A stretch of DNA of 64,000 bases from Hofstenia miamia. Its lineage: Eukaryota; Xenacoelomorpha; Acoela. The stretch lies in assembly GCA_004352715.1 (NCBI GenBank), contig SCFE01000074.1:423145-487144 (forward strand). The letters are read 5' to 3'. Numbering within the stretch: the stretch's first letter is position 1; each line of letters opens with the position of its first letter. Below, piece after piece: positions 39,701-45,384 of this stretch. The notes under the pieces were generated by a model. It saw only the letters and a program-made list of their open reading frames with translations, searched no databases and was not told the DNA's origin. A program made the position numbers and the translations under genes.

Positions 39701-41361
39701 CGTGAAAGCTGTGTAATTCCGTTTACTGCAGCAAACATTGTTTGGCTGGAAAAAGTAAGCCCCATTACAACTGTTTAAAGTGATATTCGACCCATATGAA
39801 TAACCTCACAAATTTCTAAAATAATCAAGGATATCATCCTATATTATGAATTAAAGCGCAAAATCATACGGTCATTTGAACCTAAACAATTTGGAGCATT
39901 ATGCAACAAATCTACCACGTTTGCCCTGATTGAAGTTATCCACCAATGGCTCTTGCCTTAGAGAATCGTGGAGTTTATATAAGAATTTTTATGCTGGATT
40001 TTAAGAAAGTTTTTGACTTGGTTTCCCATCCGTCATTGAAAGACAAGCTCCTAAGTATAGGCGTTTGTGCTTACACGTTAAATTGGTTGATTTCCTTTCT
40101 GTCAAGCAGAATACAAAGAGTCAAATTTCCCGATGGAACTTTCTCTGACTGGGAAATCCTTAACGCTGGTATTCCTCAAGCACCAAACTAGGGCCGTGGT
40201 TGTTTATTTTATTCATAAATGACATTTTAATTAATTTTGAAAACAGAATGAAGTATGTAGATGATATAACTTTTTGGAAGGGGGCTCATAGATATGTCAA
40301 CATTTGTGCAGAAGACACTTTAAAAGAAGTAATTAAATGTTGTGATAATAACGGTATGGTACTTCATCGGAGGAAATGTAGGGAAATAACGGTATAATTC
40401 TTACGTGATTTCAAAATACCAGACGAAATCTCTTTTGATGATTATCATCAGATAAACTTCTAGGCGTTGTTATTCAGGATGATCTAAAATGGGACAGTAA
40501 CACTAAATACCTCGTTATAAAAGTCTCCAAAAGGTTAATTTTTCTTGTTAGATTGAAAAAGTCTGGCATTCCACTGCACGCATGTTACAAAATATTAGGT
40601 TGGGGAAAAAGAAATTTCGTATTTTTGGCTTAACTTTAATTATTCATAAAAGATTTACAATAGTCCGATTTAAGTCAAATAAGCACCGTTCTGTTCGATA
40701 ACTTGCTGCCAACGAGATTCTAATTTCATAATTCACATCTAAATGCTAGTACGCTCGAAACGCGTGGCCAATTGTTGTGACAAGCTTAGGAAGACCTTCT
40801 CATATTTTACATCACCTATTACCCGGTAATAGAGAAGCCTCGATATCAAAGTTCTGTAGATTTATATCCACAAAGTGATCGTCTTGCTAAATCTTTTGTT
40901 TTTGCACAAACAATGAAATTCTTTGATATTTTCTACAGTGACCATTGATGCTTTATAGCCAATAATTTTTCACATGTTTGATGCAGGAGTTTTTTACCTT
41001 CTCAATTTTTTCCTTCACTACATTAGTGCTATTAATTATTGTTTTTCATTTTATATTATTAATTTTGTTGTGAAAACCCATTTTGTCCTTATGGTCACAG
41101 GCTGTTTATAAATATAATTACGTACTTACAATAAATTTTATATTGTTTTTTGAGCTGTTTATGCTGTTACTGTTGTTTCATGTGTTATTTGAAATGCTCA
41201 AATATTTGTGGGAATTTTCGATACTTTGTTTAGGTGACAACAAAAACGTTTTCAAGGATTTTATTAAAAGGTGCATTAATAACGGCACAGCTCAACCGGT
41301 GGACACATCTATTGAAGACATTGAAGACTTTATTCATGACGTCGTTGATTATAATGTTTGA
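77..41361 (+). CDS. HELZ: HELZ-like SF1 RNA helicase gene, 3' part in twelve exons
   Basis: Twelve exons (77-256, 2769-2971, 3521-3800, 3844-4025, 8505-8708, 18634-18789, 23447-23680, 26339-26538, 26687-26877, 30821-30896, 35508-35717, 41234-41361) total 2244 nt, which is 747 codons plus TGA, with matching phases at every junction. The product is a superfamily-1 ATP-dependent RNA helicase of the UPF1/MOV10/HELZ group. Motifs visible in order (residues of this partial protein): Q-motif-like RRQQ near 292, P-loop GPFGMGKT 317-324, DEAA 441-444, AGDN near 467, NYRSS near 515, NVQGKEYR near 633, NTAFSRAR near 683. The stretch CTMSNSAADLYITEYL is very close to vertebrate HELZ. Vertebrate HELZ acts in cytoplasmic mRNA decay and translation; that role is inferred for this copy. 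The protein stops about 40 residues after motif VI, so the long tail of vertebrate HELZ is absent. The N-terminal part, including any zinc finger, lies left of the window. A MOV10-type identity is the main alternative. Confidence 0.9.
822..855. repeat. 34-bp perfect palindrome without loop
   Basis: Two 17-base arms meet with no spacer; the left arm is ATCATGGCCTACTAAAT and the right arm is its exact complement. It can form a cruciform or hairpin in intron 1 of the helicase gene. It may be the centre of an old inverted-repeat MITE, but no flanking target duplication is obvious. Confidence 0.9.
2098..2316 (-). pseudogene. Tc1 transposase N-terminal fragment
   Basis: A 72-residue minus-strand reading begins MARTKQMSTNVRNKIVDF, then IIQKWKK and LPRSGYPRKIS. 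This is the paired helix-turn-helix start of Tc1 transposases of the type common in fish and invertebrates (usual form: MAKTKELSKDVRDKIVDLH, IRKWKK, LPRxGxPxKIS). A full Tc1 transposase has about 340 residues; only the DNA-binding start remains and no DDE catalytic part follows. A possible terminal repeat lies upstream near 2495-2525 (minus strand CAGTGTTGCAAAAG after an A), which would place the element's 5' end there. Inactive relic. Confidence 0.75.
2769..2971 (+). CDS. HELZ: HELZ-like gene, exon 2
   Basis: Acceptor AG at 2767-2768, donor GTATTA at 2972; it enters in phase 0 and leaves two bases of the next codon. The residues include NVYKDFILKLIQMEHYDT and ELAK, matching the YxxxFxxLLxLEExQ segment ahead of the helicase core in MOV10 and HELZ. 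Open reading continues a little past the donor, but the frame only joins exon 3 (AA|A TAC) if the donor at 2972 is used. Confidence 0.82.
2972..3520 (+). other. Intron 2 of the HELZ-like gene
   Basis: AT-rich, 549 nt; I see no gene or repeat in it. Confidence 0.8.
3521..3800 (+). CDS. HELZ: HELZ-like gene, exon 3
   Basis: Acceptor at 3519-3520 (TATTTTAG); the donor GTTTTG at 3801 leaves phase 0. It encodes YNLETSVTLVDNINSG through VEGHLVVVITSK, corresponding to the beta-barrel region between the N-terminal part and RecA domain 1 in this helicase family. Reading past 3800 meets TGA within three codons, so splicing here is required. Confidence 0.8.
3801..3843 (+). other. 43-nt ultra-short intron 3
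   Basis: Starts GTTTTG and ends TTTATAG. Reading through gives TGA after two codons, so removal is needed to join exons 3 and 4 in frame. It is far shorter than all other introns of this gene (148 nt to almost 10 kb). Confidence 0.8.
3844..4025 (+). CDS. HELZ: HELZ-like gene, exon 4
   Basis: Follows a very short 43-nt intron (acceptor TATTTATAG). It encodes VLETLSTKIPTC through FQASVQFQVNGVAF and KFLFPSKFQLNVDST. The VQFQxNxxxFxxM pattern matches the MOV10/HELZ segment 'VEIQFQLNRLPFCEMH', followed by an LFP turn. Donor GTAAGT at 4026; two bases of the last codon are completed by exon 5, giving F-P-V. Confidence 0.82.
4331..4466. repeat. 68-bp direct tandem duplication
   Basis: Two head-to-tail copies (4331-4398 and 4399-4466) starting ATTTTATTCATAAAGCAC. 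They are identical up to the last couple of bases, so the duplication is recent. Confidence 0.9.
4705..5015. mobile_element. Possible MITE relic with degraded terminal repeats
   Basis: The left edge reads CAGATGCGGTTCTAG, followed by AACGGGGGC. The right edge has GGGGCGGCCGTATCCCC and GTGGCTGGAGTCGG. This resembles a common invertebrate DNA-transposon end that contains CAGGGGCG and GGCTACGCC forms in opposite orientation. No clean target duplication was found, so boundaries are approximate. Confidence 0.3.
7272..7983 (+). mobile_element. Internally deleted Tc1/mariner-superfamily element
   Basis: Terminal inverted repeats: the left end is AGGTATGCCCATATAACTG, and the right end, read on the minus strand, is CAGGTGGCCCATAAGTTACTG-like with several mismatches. 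The right end abuts a (TA)n array, consistent with insertion at TA. Inside is only the C-terminal part of a DDE transposase (7524-7817). At about 0.7 kb it cannot transpose by itself. Confidence 0.65.
7524..7817 (+). pseudogene. C-terminal DDE transposase fragment
   Basis: The reading includes TALATRAFLNEQFPDKW, then GPTAWPARIPDLTFCDN and ALWAIIKQRL; after a frame slip it ends QAFNEIEVDVLRKIHK. This is the end of an IS630/Tc1/mariner-type transposase, in which the usual motif is WPxRSPDLTxCDxxLWGxxK. The region before TALATRAF, normally QQDGAPAH with the second catalytic Asp, is eroded to unrelated residues. The N-terminal half is missing. Non-functional. Confidence 0.72.
7984..8020. repeat. 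(TA)n microsatellite
   Basis: About 37 bases of pure TA directly after the right end of the deleted DDE element, probably grown from its TA target site. Confidence 0.9.
8505..8708 (+). CDS. HELZ: HELZ-like gene, exon 5: Q-motif and P-loop
   Basis: Acceptor ATAATTTTAG just before 8505; donor GTTTGT at 8709. It carries LDRRQQHLV (Q-motif region) and the Walker A motif YGPFGMGKTFTLSQ, then ILVCTMSN, the start of motif Ia. The K-T pair of the P-loop (residues 323-324 of the partial protein) is intact, so ATP binding is expected. The codon split AG|T joins exon 6 to give the diagnostic SNSAADLYI. Confidence 0.93.
8760..9363. repeat. Three hairpins sharing an AGGTGTGCG arm
   Basis: Inverted pairs occur at about 8762-8780 (AGGTGTGCG / CGCACACCT with a single-base centre), 9213-9237 (AGGTGTGCG ... 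CGCACTCT) and 9329-9360 (CGAGGTGTGCG ... CGCACCTCG). Outer copies are in opposite orientation, so the stretch may be a MITE of about 600 bp with internal stem-loops. No protein is encoded. Confidence 0.5.
10666..11993 (-). mobile_element. Complete mariner transposon, 1328 bp
   Basis: Perfect terminal inverted repeats of at least 32 bp: the left arm starts TTAACATGTCTGGAAAAG (10666-10697), and the right arm is its exact complement (11962-11993). TA target duplications are at 10664-10665 and 11994-11995. It contains one uninterrupted 358-codon transposase on the minus strand. Perfect ends plus an intact gene point to recent insertion. It sits within the older, frameshifted hAT element, downstream of that gene's stop. 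Confidence 0.93.
10740..11816 (-). CDS. Mariner transposase, intact, DD34D-type
   Basis: A 358-residue protein, the usual length for mariner (about 345-360). Residues 1-120 form the paired helix-turn-helix DNA-binding region (YHNGTSAGDIHRKL, then RHLADLLDVGKDTVRTML). The family signature WVPYSLTEVHKQQR lies near 125. Catalytic triad: D in YVITDESWV, D in WRQDNARPHVS, and D in YSPDLNGCDRW, with 34 residues between the last two; the usual motif is YSPDLAPSDYHLF, so GCDRW is an unusual variant. The enzyme would cut and paste DNA at the element's ends. Start taken at Met-1 (11816); a Met at residue 6 (MEYSNSACRF) is an alternative. No stop or frameshift was seen, so it could still be active. Confidence 0.93.
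   Translation of the reverse strand: MCRVAMEYSNSACRFYVYTEYHNGTSAGDIHRKLTNVWPDDVPCLATIYGWIANCKAETLSTEKGHSSGRPSSSSCPENVTKLQKLIEENDSASLRHLADLLDVGKDTVRTMLNQCLNMRKICSVWVPYSLTEVHKQQRVQCCQEDIRLFHELSIEQWCRRYVITDESWVPFSPIPWRRDLKKWTAKTDARPRAIQATPRGQRTMLLLAYTHDGKFAIQGTDRNEKVDSERYKQFVQYTIDKFRRERHGRVRQHEIIWRQDNARPHVSQVTTQFFRDKQIVLSKQAPYSPDLNGCDRWINKWLKLQLKQQQFESKEDLLSAARQALTSIEKRKMLEEANKYIAHCEHVIRLNGDYTVQ
12098..14660 (-). pseudogene. hAT transposase (ZBED5/GTF2IRD2-like), frameshifted
   Basis: Pieces in order on the minus strand: a BED-finger start MLAKRRKVDEMCRSFNEEW with CIICNQSVAV and RHYETKH (14660-14424); FTDGDFVKDCLIAVVELI (near 14300); ISIAIDESTDT-type readings and TDGAPAMI-type readings spread over several frames (about 13900-14150); then VYELSEIATFLENKNI and WVCNLAFLVDLTSHLN (13687-13418); after a 1000-base gap, GLYPSLINNAKK; and finally the tail AHLQNVLILASSDLS ending at TAA 12098-12100. 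These are hallmarks of the hAT transposases that also gave rise to vertebrate GTF2IRD2 and ZBED5. Several frameshifts are visible, including one in an A9 run near 12285, so it is inactive. Confidence 0.82.
12418..13417. other. Assembly gap of 1000 N
   Basis: Exactly 1000 N inside the hAT transposase gene. The round length suggests a default placeholder, so the real gap size is unknown. Confidence 0.95.
16700..18010 (-). pseudogene. Decayed DNA-transposon gene with SDGCSGQN motif
   Basis: On the minus strand the pieces read IFPRTDVCGTYEELALKI (near 17580-17630), CGQKLANRGANEVISCL, then KVKKLYLCSDGCSGQNHN and FHQLPIRGHSFLLCGRHF (about 17300-17060), and finally ISKYKAFSCSKDHKND and MSDLVLASFRLIKPNVKI (about 16890-16770). 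Proteins with this order (CxxCxEL, SDxCxGQNxN, GHSFxxCDRxFxxIE) occur in many copies in arthropod and other invertebrate genomes and behave like DDE transposases. I cannot name the superfamily with confidence. There are frame changes between the pieces. An apparent intron with acceptor TATGGTTTAG precedes the IFPRTD piece and is tandemly duplicated. Confidence 0.6.
17605..17788. repeat. Perfect 92-bp tandem duplication
   Basis: Two identical head-to-tail copies, 17605-17696 and 17697-17788, beginning ACATCAGTGCGGGGGAATAT. The unit covers an apparent intron and the first bases of an exon of the surrounding transposon gene. Identity suggests a very recent event or an assembly duplication. Confidence 0.92.
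18634..18789 (+). CDS. HELZ: HELZ-like gene, exon 6: motif Ia
   Basis: Acceptor TATTCTTTTAG before 18634; donor GTAATT at 18790. It encodes SAADLYITEYLSPALTSG, then MRIYATERKLTTISDVV and RRYCLLDRGRLR. Vertebrate HELZ has the same order, SNSAADLYIKDYLHPYVE, followed by a variable stretch ending near YCLI. The preceding intron is almost 10 kb and packed with transposons. Confidence 0.92.
20679..20750. other. Assembly gap of 72 N
   Basis: Gap bounded by a G8 run on the left and GGGG on the right, inside the hAT element; probably a collapsed poly-G stretch. Confidence 0.95.
21371..21502 (+). pseudogene. hAT transposase C-terminal dimerisation fragment
   Basis: Forty-three residues and a stop, including SSAYVERLFSKNGLILSK and RRKIKPNVLQSIAHIKS. 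This matches the hAT family dimerisation domain (usual form: TSAPVERVFSKAGLIxSxxR followed by LxPExLExLxFLK). The rest of the roughly 600-residue transposase is not readable. It lies within the hAT element near its right end. Confidence 0.8.
22278..23241 (-). other. Two unassigned minus-strand readings
   Basis: Readings at 22996-23241 (DNKLPILIDVYMVFTEA, then FGCLVLINSTVYTSIIK) and 22278-22472 (KEIATCLCKLGQIFKPM, then RCTGISCNFISYF) look less random than their AT-rich surroundings. I recognise neither and see no reliable splice sites. They may be relics of a transposon or retrocopy. Confidence 0.2.
23447..23680 (+). CDS. HELZ: HELZ-like gene, exon 7: DEAA box and motif III
   Basis: Acceptor TTTCTTTAG before 23447; donor GTTTGT at 23681. 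It encodes STVIVTTVAMCMHLYH, then the Walker B motif THIIIDEAAQVLEVD and motif III VVMAGDNVQISPAVFS. DEAA is the form typical of UPF1-like helicases, and HELZ has HILLDEAAQAME. Catalytic D and E are present, so ATP hydrolysis is expected. The split codon AA|A joins exon 8. Confidence 0.94.
23681..26338 (+). other. Intron 7 of the HELZ-like gene
   Basis: Holds the uL11/RPL12 retropseudogene (23969-24221). From 24260 to 26330 I see only AT-rich sequence without a recognisable gene. Confidence 0.75.
23969..24221 (+). pseudogene. RPL12: Processed pseudogene of ribosomal protein uL11 (RPL12)
   Basis: Two pieces in different frames match cytosolic ribosomal protein uL11. The 5' piece reads VYVRCYGGESLGTSSLV (about 23969-24020), which fits the conserved start VVYLRCTGGEVGATSAL. 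The 3' piece reads IASNLRNTVKEILCTC, then VGCSVERQSPSELMEKI and ends at TGA (24090-24221), which fits RSLAREFxGTVKEILGTxQSVGCxVDGxxP. The middle of the gene, roughly 80 residues, is deleted, and there is a frame change. No introns interrupt the pieces, and AATAAA follows directly after the stop. It is a LINE-type retrocopy and cannot make a working protein. Confidence 0.78.
26339..26538 (+). CDS. HELZ: HELZ-like gene, exon 8: motif IV
   Basis: Acceptor TTTTATTAG before 26339; donor GTAACC at 26539. It encodes KLARSYKFNVTLLERLF, then TVIFTNNYRSSQSILDF (HELZ: LLCENYRSHEAIINY) and YQGIQMNSPKRIAPHP. The conserved arginine of NYRS, which contacts nucleotide in SF1 helicases, is present. Phase 1 exit is completed by exon 9. 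Confidence 0.92.
26539..26686 (+). other. Intron 8 of the HELZ-like gene
   Basis: Short 148-nt intron, GTAACC to TTTTAG; nothing in it. Confidence 0.8.
26687..26877 (+). CDS. HELZ: HELZ-like gene, exon 9
   Basis: Acceptor CATTTTTAG before 26687; donor GTTTGT at 26878. It encodes DLDYSLYFVNIFGNTLK, then SFYNPAESSEVIDQV and WPLEWGDFDN, ending VCVIVPYSEQ. HELZ has STAFYNNAEVFEVVE, WPVAWG and IGVVTPYADQ in the same order. It is too discontinuous with neighbours to be seen as one long open frame; it was found by homology and boundary phase, and it joins exon 10 in phase 0. Confidence 0.9.
26878..30820 (+). other. Intron 9 of the HELZ-like gene
   Basis: 3.9 kb of AT-rich sequence; I see no gene, transposon end or clear repeat in it. 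Confidence 0.7.
30821..30896 (+). CDS. HELZ: HELZ-like gene, exon 10
   Basis: A 76-nt exon between CTGTTTAG and GTAAAT. It encodes REHIRAQLKRGGLNE, then DCHTVRNVQ, plus the first base of Gly. It corresponds to FRIRAELRKKRLSDVNVE and VLNVQG in HELZ, the start of motif V. The paralogous exon on the minus strand (60204-60279) has exactly the same length and phase. Confidence 0.9.
33865..34243. repeat. MITE-like inverted repeat, arms about 30 bp
   Basis: The left arm 33865-33894 (GCTTATTGATGAAATATA, then ACTTCGCAAT) pairs with the right arm 34215-34243 (ATTGCGAAGTGTATAATT, then TATTGATAAGC) with a few mismatches. The 320-bp interior carries five or more TGTAAAC/GTTTACA motifs. No coding content. 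Outer boundaries are not determined. Confidence 0.5.
34531..34711. repeat. (TA)n array interrupted by a 143-base gap
   Basis: TA runs flank N at 34544-34686; the gap is most likely unresolved (TA)n. Confidence 0.9.
35508..35717 (+). CDS. HELZ: HELZ-like gene, exon 11: motifs V and VI
   Basis: A 210-nt exon between AATGTTTAG and GTAAGT. It encodes GKEYRAIVISIVRTFE, then LEFGFLSNHRILNTAFSR and ARSLIICIGDARAMIG. Motif VI (NTAFSRAR) has both arginines of the SF1 arginine finger. HELZ has GKQFRVLFLSTVRT and GFLSNYKLLNTAITRAQS. The minus-strand paralogue at 57600-57809 is also 210 nt and about 70 percent identical in protein by my hand alignment (50 of 71 residues). Confidence 0.95.
36720..36748. 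repeat. (TA)n microsatellite
   Basis: About 29 bases of TA inside the Harbinger-like element, just left of a gap. Confidence 0.9.
36750..36960. repeat. Gap flanked by a direct repeat
   Basis: A 28-base string starting ACTGGCGATTCCGACTAC occurs on both sides of the N run 36788-36923. It may be a tandem repeat or an assembly overlap that was not merged. Confidence 0.85.
37593..38150. repeat. 57-bp minisatellite and duplicated block around a gap
   Basis: A block starting TTTGAGGAATTCAATAGCG at 37593 recurs almost unchanged at 37870, across the gap 37821-37869. Within each copy is a 57-bp unit starting GAGGAACAGATGTAAACG, present once on the left (37763) and about twice on the right (38041, 38098). 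An apparent open frame at 37976-38188 with repeating RNRCKRD residues is only the translation of this repeat. Confidence 0.88.
39628..40597 (+). pseudogene. LINE reverse transcriptase relic (CR1/Jockey-like)
   Basis: Readings in several frames: WFLKEYAPELARPIAC, INQSLRESCVIPF, then VYIRIFMLDFKKVFDLVS (motif A with its Asp), SDWEILNAGIPQ, PWLFILFINDI and MKYVDDITFW (motif C, YVDD), then a DKLLGVVIQDDLKWDS thumb piece. The order and motifs match the ORF2 reverse transcriptase of CR1/Jockey-type LINEs. Stops and frame changes separate the pieces, so it is dead. There is no endonuclease domain in the sequence to the left, so the copy is 5'-truncated, as is usual for LINEs. Its right end is cut by a mariner end. 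Confidence 0.82.
40598..40930 (-). pseudogene. Mariner relic, transposase C terminus and one end
   Basis: The left edge AGGTTGGGGAAAAAGAAA, followed by TTTCGTATTTTTGG, resembles a mariner terminal repeat. Minus-strand readings include KLESRWQQVIEQNGAYLT followed by a stop, which is the usual end of a mariner transposase, and HFVDINLQNFDIEASLLP further upstream. The element appears to have inserted into the LINE relic, whose reading ends at 40597. Its other end and the catalytic part are missing. Confidence 0.68.
41234..41361 (+). CDS. HELZ: HELZ-like gene, last exon
   Basis: Acceptor TTGTTTAG before 41234; ends in TGA at 41359-41361. It encodes GDNKNVFKDFIKRCINNG, then TSIEDIEDFIHDVVDYNV. 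HELZ has FWERFIALCHENSSLHG followed by ITFEQIKAQLE and then hundreds more residues; here the protein ends. The paralogue at 49818-49936 ends at nearly the same point, which supports this as the true terminus. Confidence 0.88.
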
Positions 41362-42448
41362 TTTTATCCAATTTTATTTTTATAGTTTCTTTTATTTTGC
41401 TCATAAAATGAAATATATTTTCCATTTTTCTTTTCATTATGCACATCGTTAGAAAAATATTTTTGCTGTAGTGTATTTAAGATTTACCTAATTTCCCTTT
41501 GCTGCCCAATCTGACATGATTCCCAAAGTAGGCTCTTTATGTATTCTATAAATGATAAATTCTTAAATTCATTGGTTGCATTGCTATTTATGTCCCTTAA
41601 TTGAGCGTGCACATCAATTCCGTCATGGTATGATATACATACATGTGTGGTCTCATATTAGGCAGAATTCCGAATGGGTAAAATTGGGGATAGTTTGTGT
41701 CATTTTATGACACTACATTATCAGTATGCGAAAACTTAATAGACTATGCTAAGCTTTTCCTTTCTGGAAGAAATCTACTATTGTTGCTAAAACACAAGAG
41801 GTGATTTGCAGAGCAGTGTGAATTCAATTACAAATTATTCATCACCATAAATGGGTTCTTAGACAAATTTTCTTGTCATGCTTATGCGTCTGTGAGTTAA
41901 AATCTCACAATATTTGTTGAAAGTTCTATCTAAACTAGCATCAGTTGTTAAATTTACCTGTTAGATTTGAGATATAGTAAAGTTGTGATTTGAGATATAG
42001 CAAACAAAATTGCAAAACAGAGATATTGTGTTTTGAAATATAGTAAACAAAATAGACTTACAATACTTTTATATTTTCTTCTTTATGCCAGCCCGTTAAA
42101 GTTTTAGCCCACGGTCCGGCCCGCATACCACTAGTGAGTACACTAATTTATGGAATCGGAAACAAAATGTTTTGAAACGATTCTCGTTTAATTTTAATAA
42201 ACATTTCATTTTTTTTGCGAAAATTGGCAGGTATGTATTAACAATGTCTTTTAAACTTTTTGGACAGAATTTCGTTTAGGGATTATAATACAACATAAGT
42301 TTATTATATTTAACCTAATGGGATTGTACTATTTTGAATTATTGAATGTATTACTATTTATAACGTAGTTAATGAAGGGCCTTGTCAATTAAAACTGGGT
42401 AGGTTTATATGAAATTACAGCTTGACTACCTCAGTGACATGTATACAG

Positions 42449-42752
42449 CGGACTTGTCAACGAGACCTAATTTATAAGGTCGGTTCGGCTCGTTTTACTT
42501 TTTAGTATTTTCGGCTGGGCTTGCCCGCATAAAACCATTTTAGGCTCTCAGAATTTTTTACATAGCTCTTCCTGTTATTTAATAAACGTTTAAAATATGA
42601 TTATAAGAAAGATATATTAAGTGAAAAAAAAAATCTGCATAAACAAATTAAAAAGCAGAAATATAAATTTACTTGTCTCAATAAAGGTTCGTTGTATATC
42701 CAATGCAGTGGTCAAGCTCGGATCGGCTCGGCTCGGCTTGTTAACAAGTCTG
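42449..42752. mobile_element. hAT-type MITE, 304 bp
   Basis: Left end CGGACTTGTCAACGAG; right end on the minus strand CAGACTTGTTAACAAG. Flanks are GTATACAG (42441-42448) and GCATACAG (42753-42760), a 7-of-8 match to an 8-bp target duplication. The subterminal regions carry repeated GGCTCGGCTC strings. Non-coding. Confidence 0.72.
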
Positions 42753-44089
42753 GCATACAGGAGTAATTTAAATATAGCAGTTATGACTCAAAAAAATATT
42801 ACAGTTAATCCGGACAGAATAAAATAAATGTAAATTTAGACAGAGTATGATAATGTTTGGCTAAAACTGCCTTAGTTACAATGCTTCCTTTCAATGTTCC
42901 CTTAACAACATTTATCATGTCTTGAGTAATAATCATTCGTTTGCTATCTGAATTCTTGGTGAAATAAATTGTTGTTCACTGACTCATATTTCATGTAGGG
43001 TTTAATCAAATGTTAAATTTCCAACACACAATGGTTCATTGCAAGAAAAAAAATCATCAAATAAACGTTAAAGAACATCAACAAAGATGTTCGTTATTGT
43101 GCATCTGCTCTTGTGAACTCCGGATGAGAACGCTATTATCTCAAATAGCACCCTGTATCTCCGATTTTCAAGGTGAATCACGTTAATGTCAAGAAAGATG
43201 TTACGCCACATGCCGCCGTTAATTCTTCATGTCTCGACGTCAATAAAGCTCAATTTCTATTTTCTTGGCTGGCTTTTGATCAATATGCTCTCGAATTCGA
43301 TATTAAAATAAGTTACTCCTTAATTTTCATAATGATTTTGTTGCAGCTTCTGATTGAATTTACTTGTATGCTAAAAGACATTACGCATTCCCACAATTTT
43401 TCAATTTGGCTAATGGAACTCATTATGTGGTTCTTGAACAGTTATTTTCAAATTGTAAAATTAATTAGTTTCTATCCGATATTTAAGTCACTAAATTTCG
43501 TGGCCCTTAGGGATACCTTTTATATGATATGTTATTTCTTATCTACACTAACGATTTTACTTTTATATCTTTACTTAATATATTGCTTAAATATAGGAAT
43601 AATGATCTATTGGTTTTTGCTGTAAAAAATTAGGATTGCCTTGAATAATACAAAAAAATCAGCGAAACAATGATACATAAATTTCAAAAACAAAAAACGC
43701 ATTGGTTATTTTTGCATGCTACTGCAATCATCAAAGTGTTCCCTTATAAATCATAATTAATCCTGATAAATCTAAGGAAATTAGCCGTGACTATTATCAT
43801 AACCAAAGTCTTTAAATTGACCTACATTGTCTAATATTGATGGCGTGTAGTTAAGTATTTGAATGATATAAATTTTTGGGTCATAGCATTCATGTTAGCT
43901 TTTTGAGAATTCTATTAAAGACTTCGGCGTCATCTTTTCGCATGACTTGCTTGGGATAATGACTTCAACCAAAAGATTAAAGCCTGCAGCTTTACATTCT
44001 TAAAAATTAATCGAACTATCCTATTTTTCACTTCTGTTTGAGACTAAGCTAAATTGTGCAAATCTCTCATTCTCTCCAGTCTGACTTGT

Positions 44090-45020
44090 ATGTCTACCAA
44101 ATGGTGGACAACTTCCTGTTTCTCGAATAATTCAACGTTACCGTGCTACGGGTGGCACATCAACACGTCGTAGGGGCCACTGTAGTCGCCCTCGAATGCT
44201 TTCGGTTCAATCGCAAAGATAGGTTGCAAGAGTGTCTGTCATCAATCCACGAGCCACAGCATCAGAAATACGAGCAGAAGTTGGGGGAGCTGCAATACAT
44301 GCAAGTCTCAGCACAATTCGTCGCAACCTTGTGCGATCTGGTAGAATAGCTCGCCGTAGAGTGGCTATACCTCTTCTCACTGCTGCTCGGAAGCGTACTC
44401 GGCTGCAATGAGCTCGTGATCACCTTCAATGGAGCGAGCAAAATGGGCTTCTGTAGTGTTCTCCGATGAAACAGCTGTGCAAATAACCGGTCCGCCCTCT
44501 CAGTATGTTCGCAGAGTTTCGGGTTCTCTTATACATGATGCTCTTGTTAGCCATGCTCGGCAATTCACGAAGAAGATGATGTTCTGGGAGTGTATACCAG
44601 CGACTGGGCGAGGACCCTTGGTGGCTATCGAAAACACTGACAGCTGAAAAGTACAGAAACGTCATTCAACAACATCTATTCCCATTTGCACATCATTTTA
44701 ATGCGACCAACAATTGGATTTATCAGCACGATAATGCTCCATGCCATACGGCGCAAGTTGTGACACAACTCTTGGAACAAAATTATGTTGCTGTACTAGA
44801 GTGGCCACCGTACAGCCCGGATATGAATCCGATAGAAAGAGTATGGTCCGTTTTGAAAACGAAGATGTTGCTAAAAAGGACTACAACGCGTGAGGACGTC
44901 ATTAATCGAGCCAACCAAATCTTGGACAACAGATAATGATATTGCTGCTTGTCAATACGGTGGCTAGTATGAAGCGGCATGTTAAAGTACTACGCAAGTC
45001 ATGTGGCGGCCACACAGGCT
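44090..45020 (+). pseudogene. Tc1 transposase, nearly full length but frameshifted
   Basis: Plus-strand pieces: VSRIIQRYRATGGTST, then INPRATASEIRAEVGG and TIRRNLVRSGRIARRR (DNA-binding half). Next come ASVVFSDETAVQITGPP (first catalytic Asp), then TKKMMFWECIPATGRGP, WIYQHDNAPCHTAQVV (second Asp) and WPPYSPDMNPIERVWSV (catalytic Glu, DD34E spacing), ending near TREDVINRANQILDNR. The motifs fit the Tc1 family. Frame changes around 44220, 44400, 44640 and near the end prevent a full-length product. Terminal repeats were not identified. Confidence 0.85.
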
Positions 45021-45130
45021 ACTGACACTGTATTTCTATGTTTCTATTTGCTGTTGTAATAAAAGCTTTTTGGAGTTTTTTTGAGTTTAGCAAAAAATGA
45101 ACAACTGTTGCAATTAATATGACTGGGTGT

Positions 45131-45142
45131 ATATATATATAT
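45131..45142. repeat. Short TA run
   Basis: About twelve bases of TA in the LINE tail region; minor. Confidence 0.6.
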
Positions 45143-45384
45143 TTTATTTCCCGTATCAATATGATAAAAAGGAAAGGTTGCAATCTAAACAGCAATAGGT
45201 AATATTCATTTCTTATAAGCAATGAGGTAATGTATTTGTTGTCAGATATTAATGTGCAAGCACAGTAAACGTTTTGTTTTCTAGAGATACTGCAATATAA
45301 AGTGTTACTGAGATGCCTGAGACATATGTGAGTTACTTTCTTTGCTGCACATTATCCGGTGAAGAGGATGTTTATTGTTAGATA

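Larger units (their letters stand above)
35718..41233 (+). other. Intron 11 of the HELZ-like gene
   Basis: Holds the Harbinger-like element (36087-38176), a LINE relic (about 39628-40597) and a mariner relic (about 40598-40930). Bases 38240-39600 are unassigned apart from an unexplained minus-strand reading at 39255-39569. Confidence 0.75.

Noticed and set aside
43173-43625. 150-codon plus-strand frame, hydrophobic in its second half
   Set aside because: The composition (Leu, Ile, Phe, Tyr) is what AT-rich DNA gives by chance; no family recognised and no splice support.
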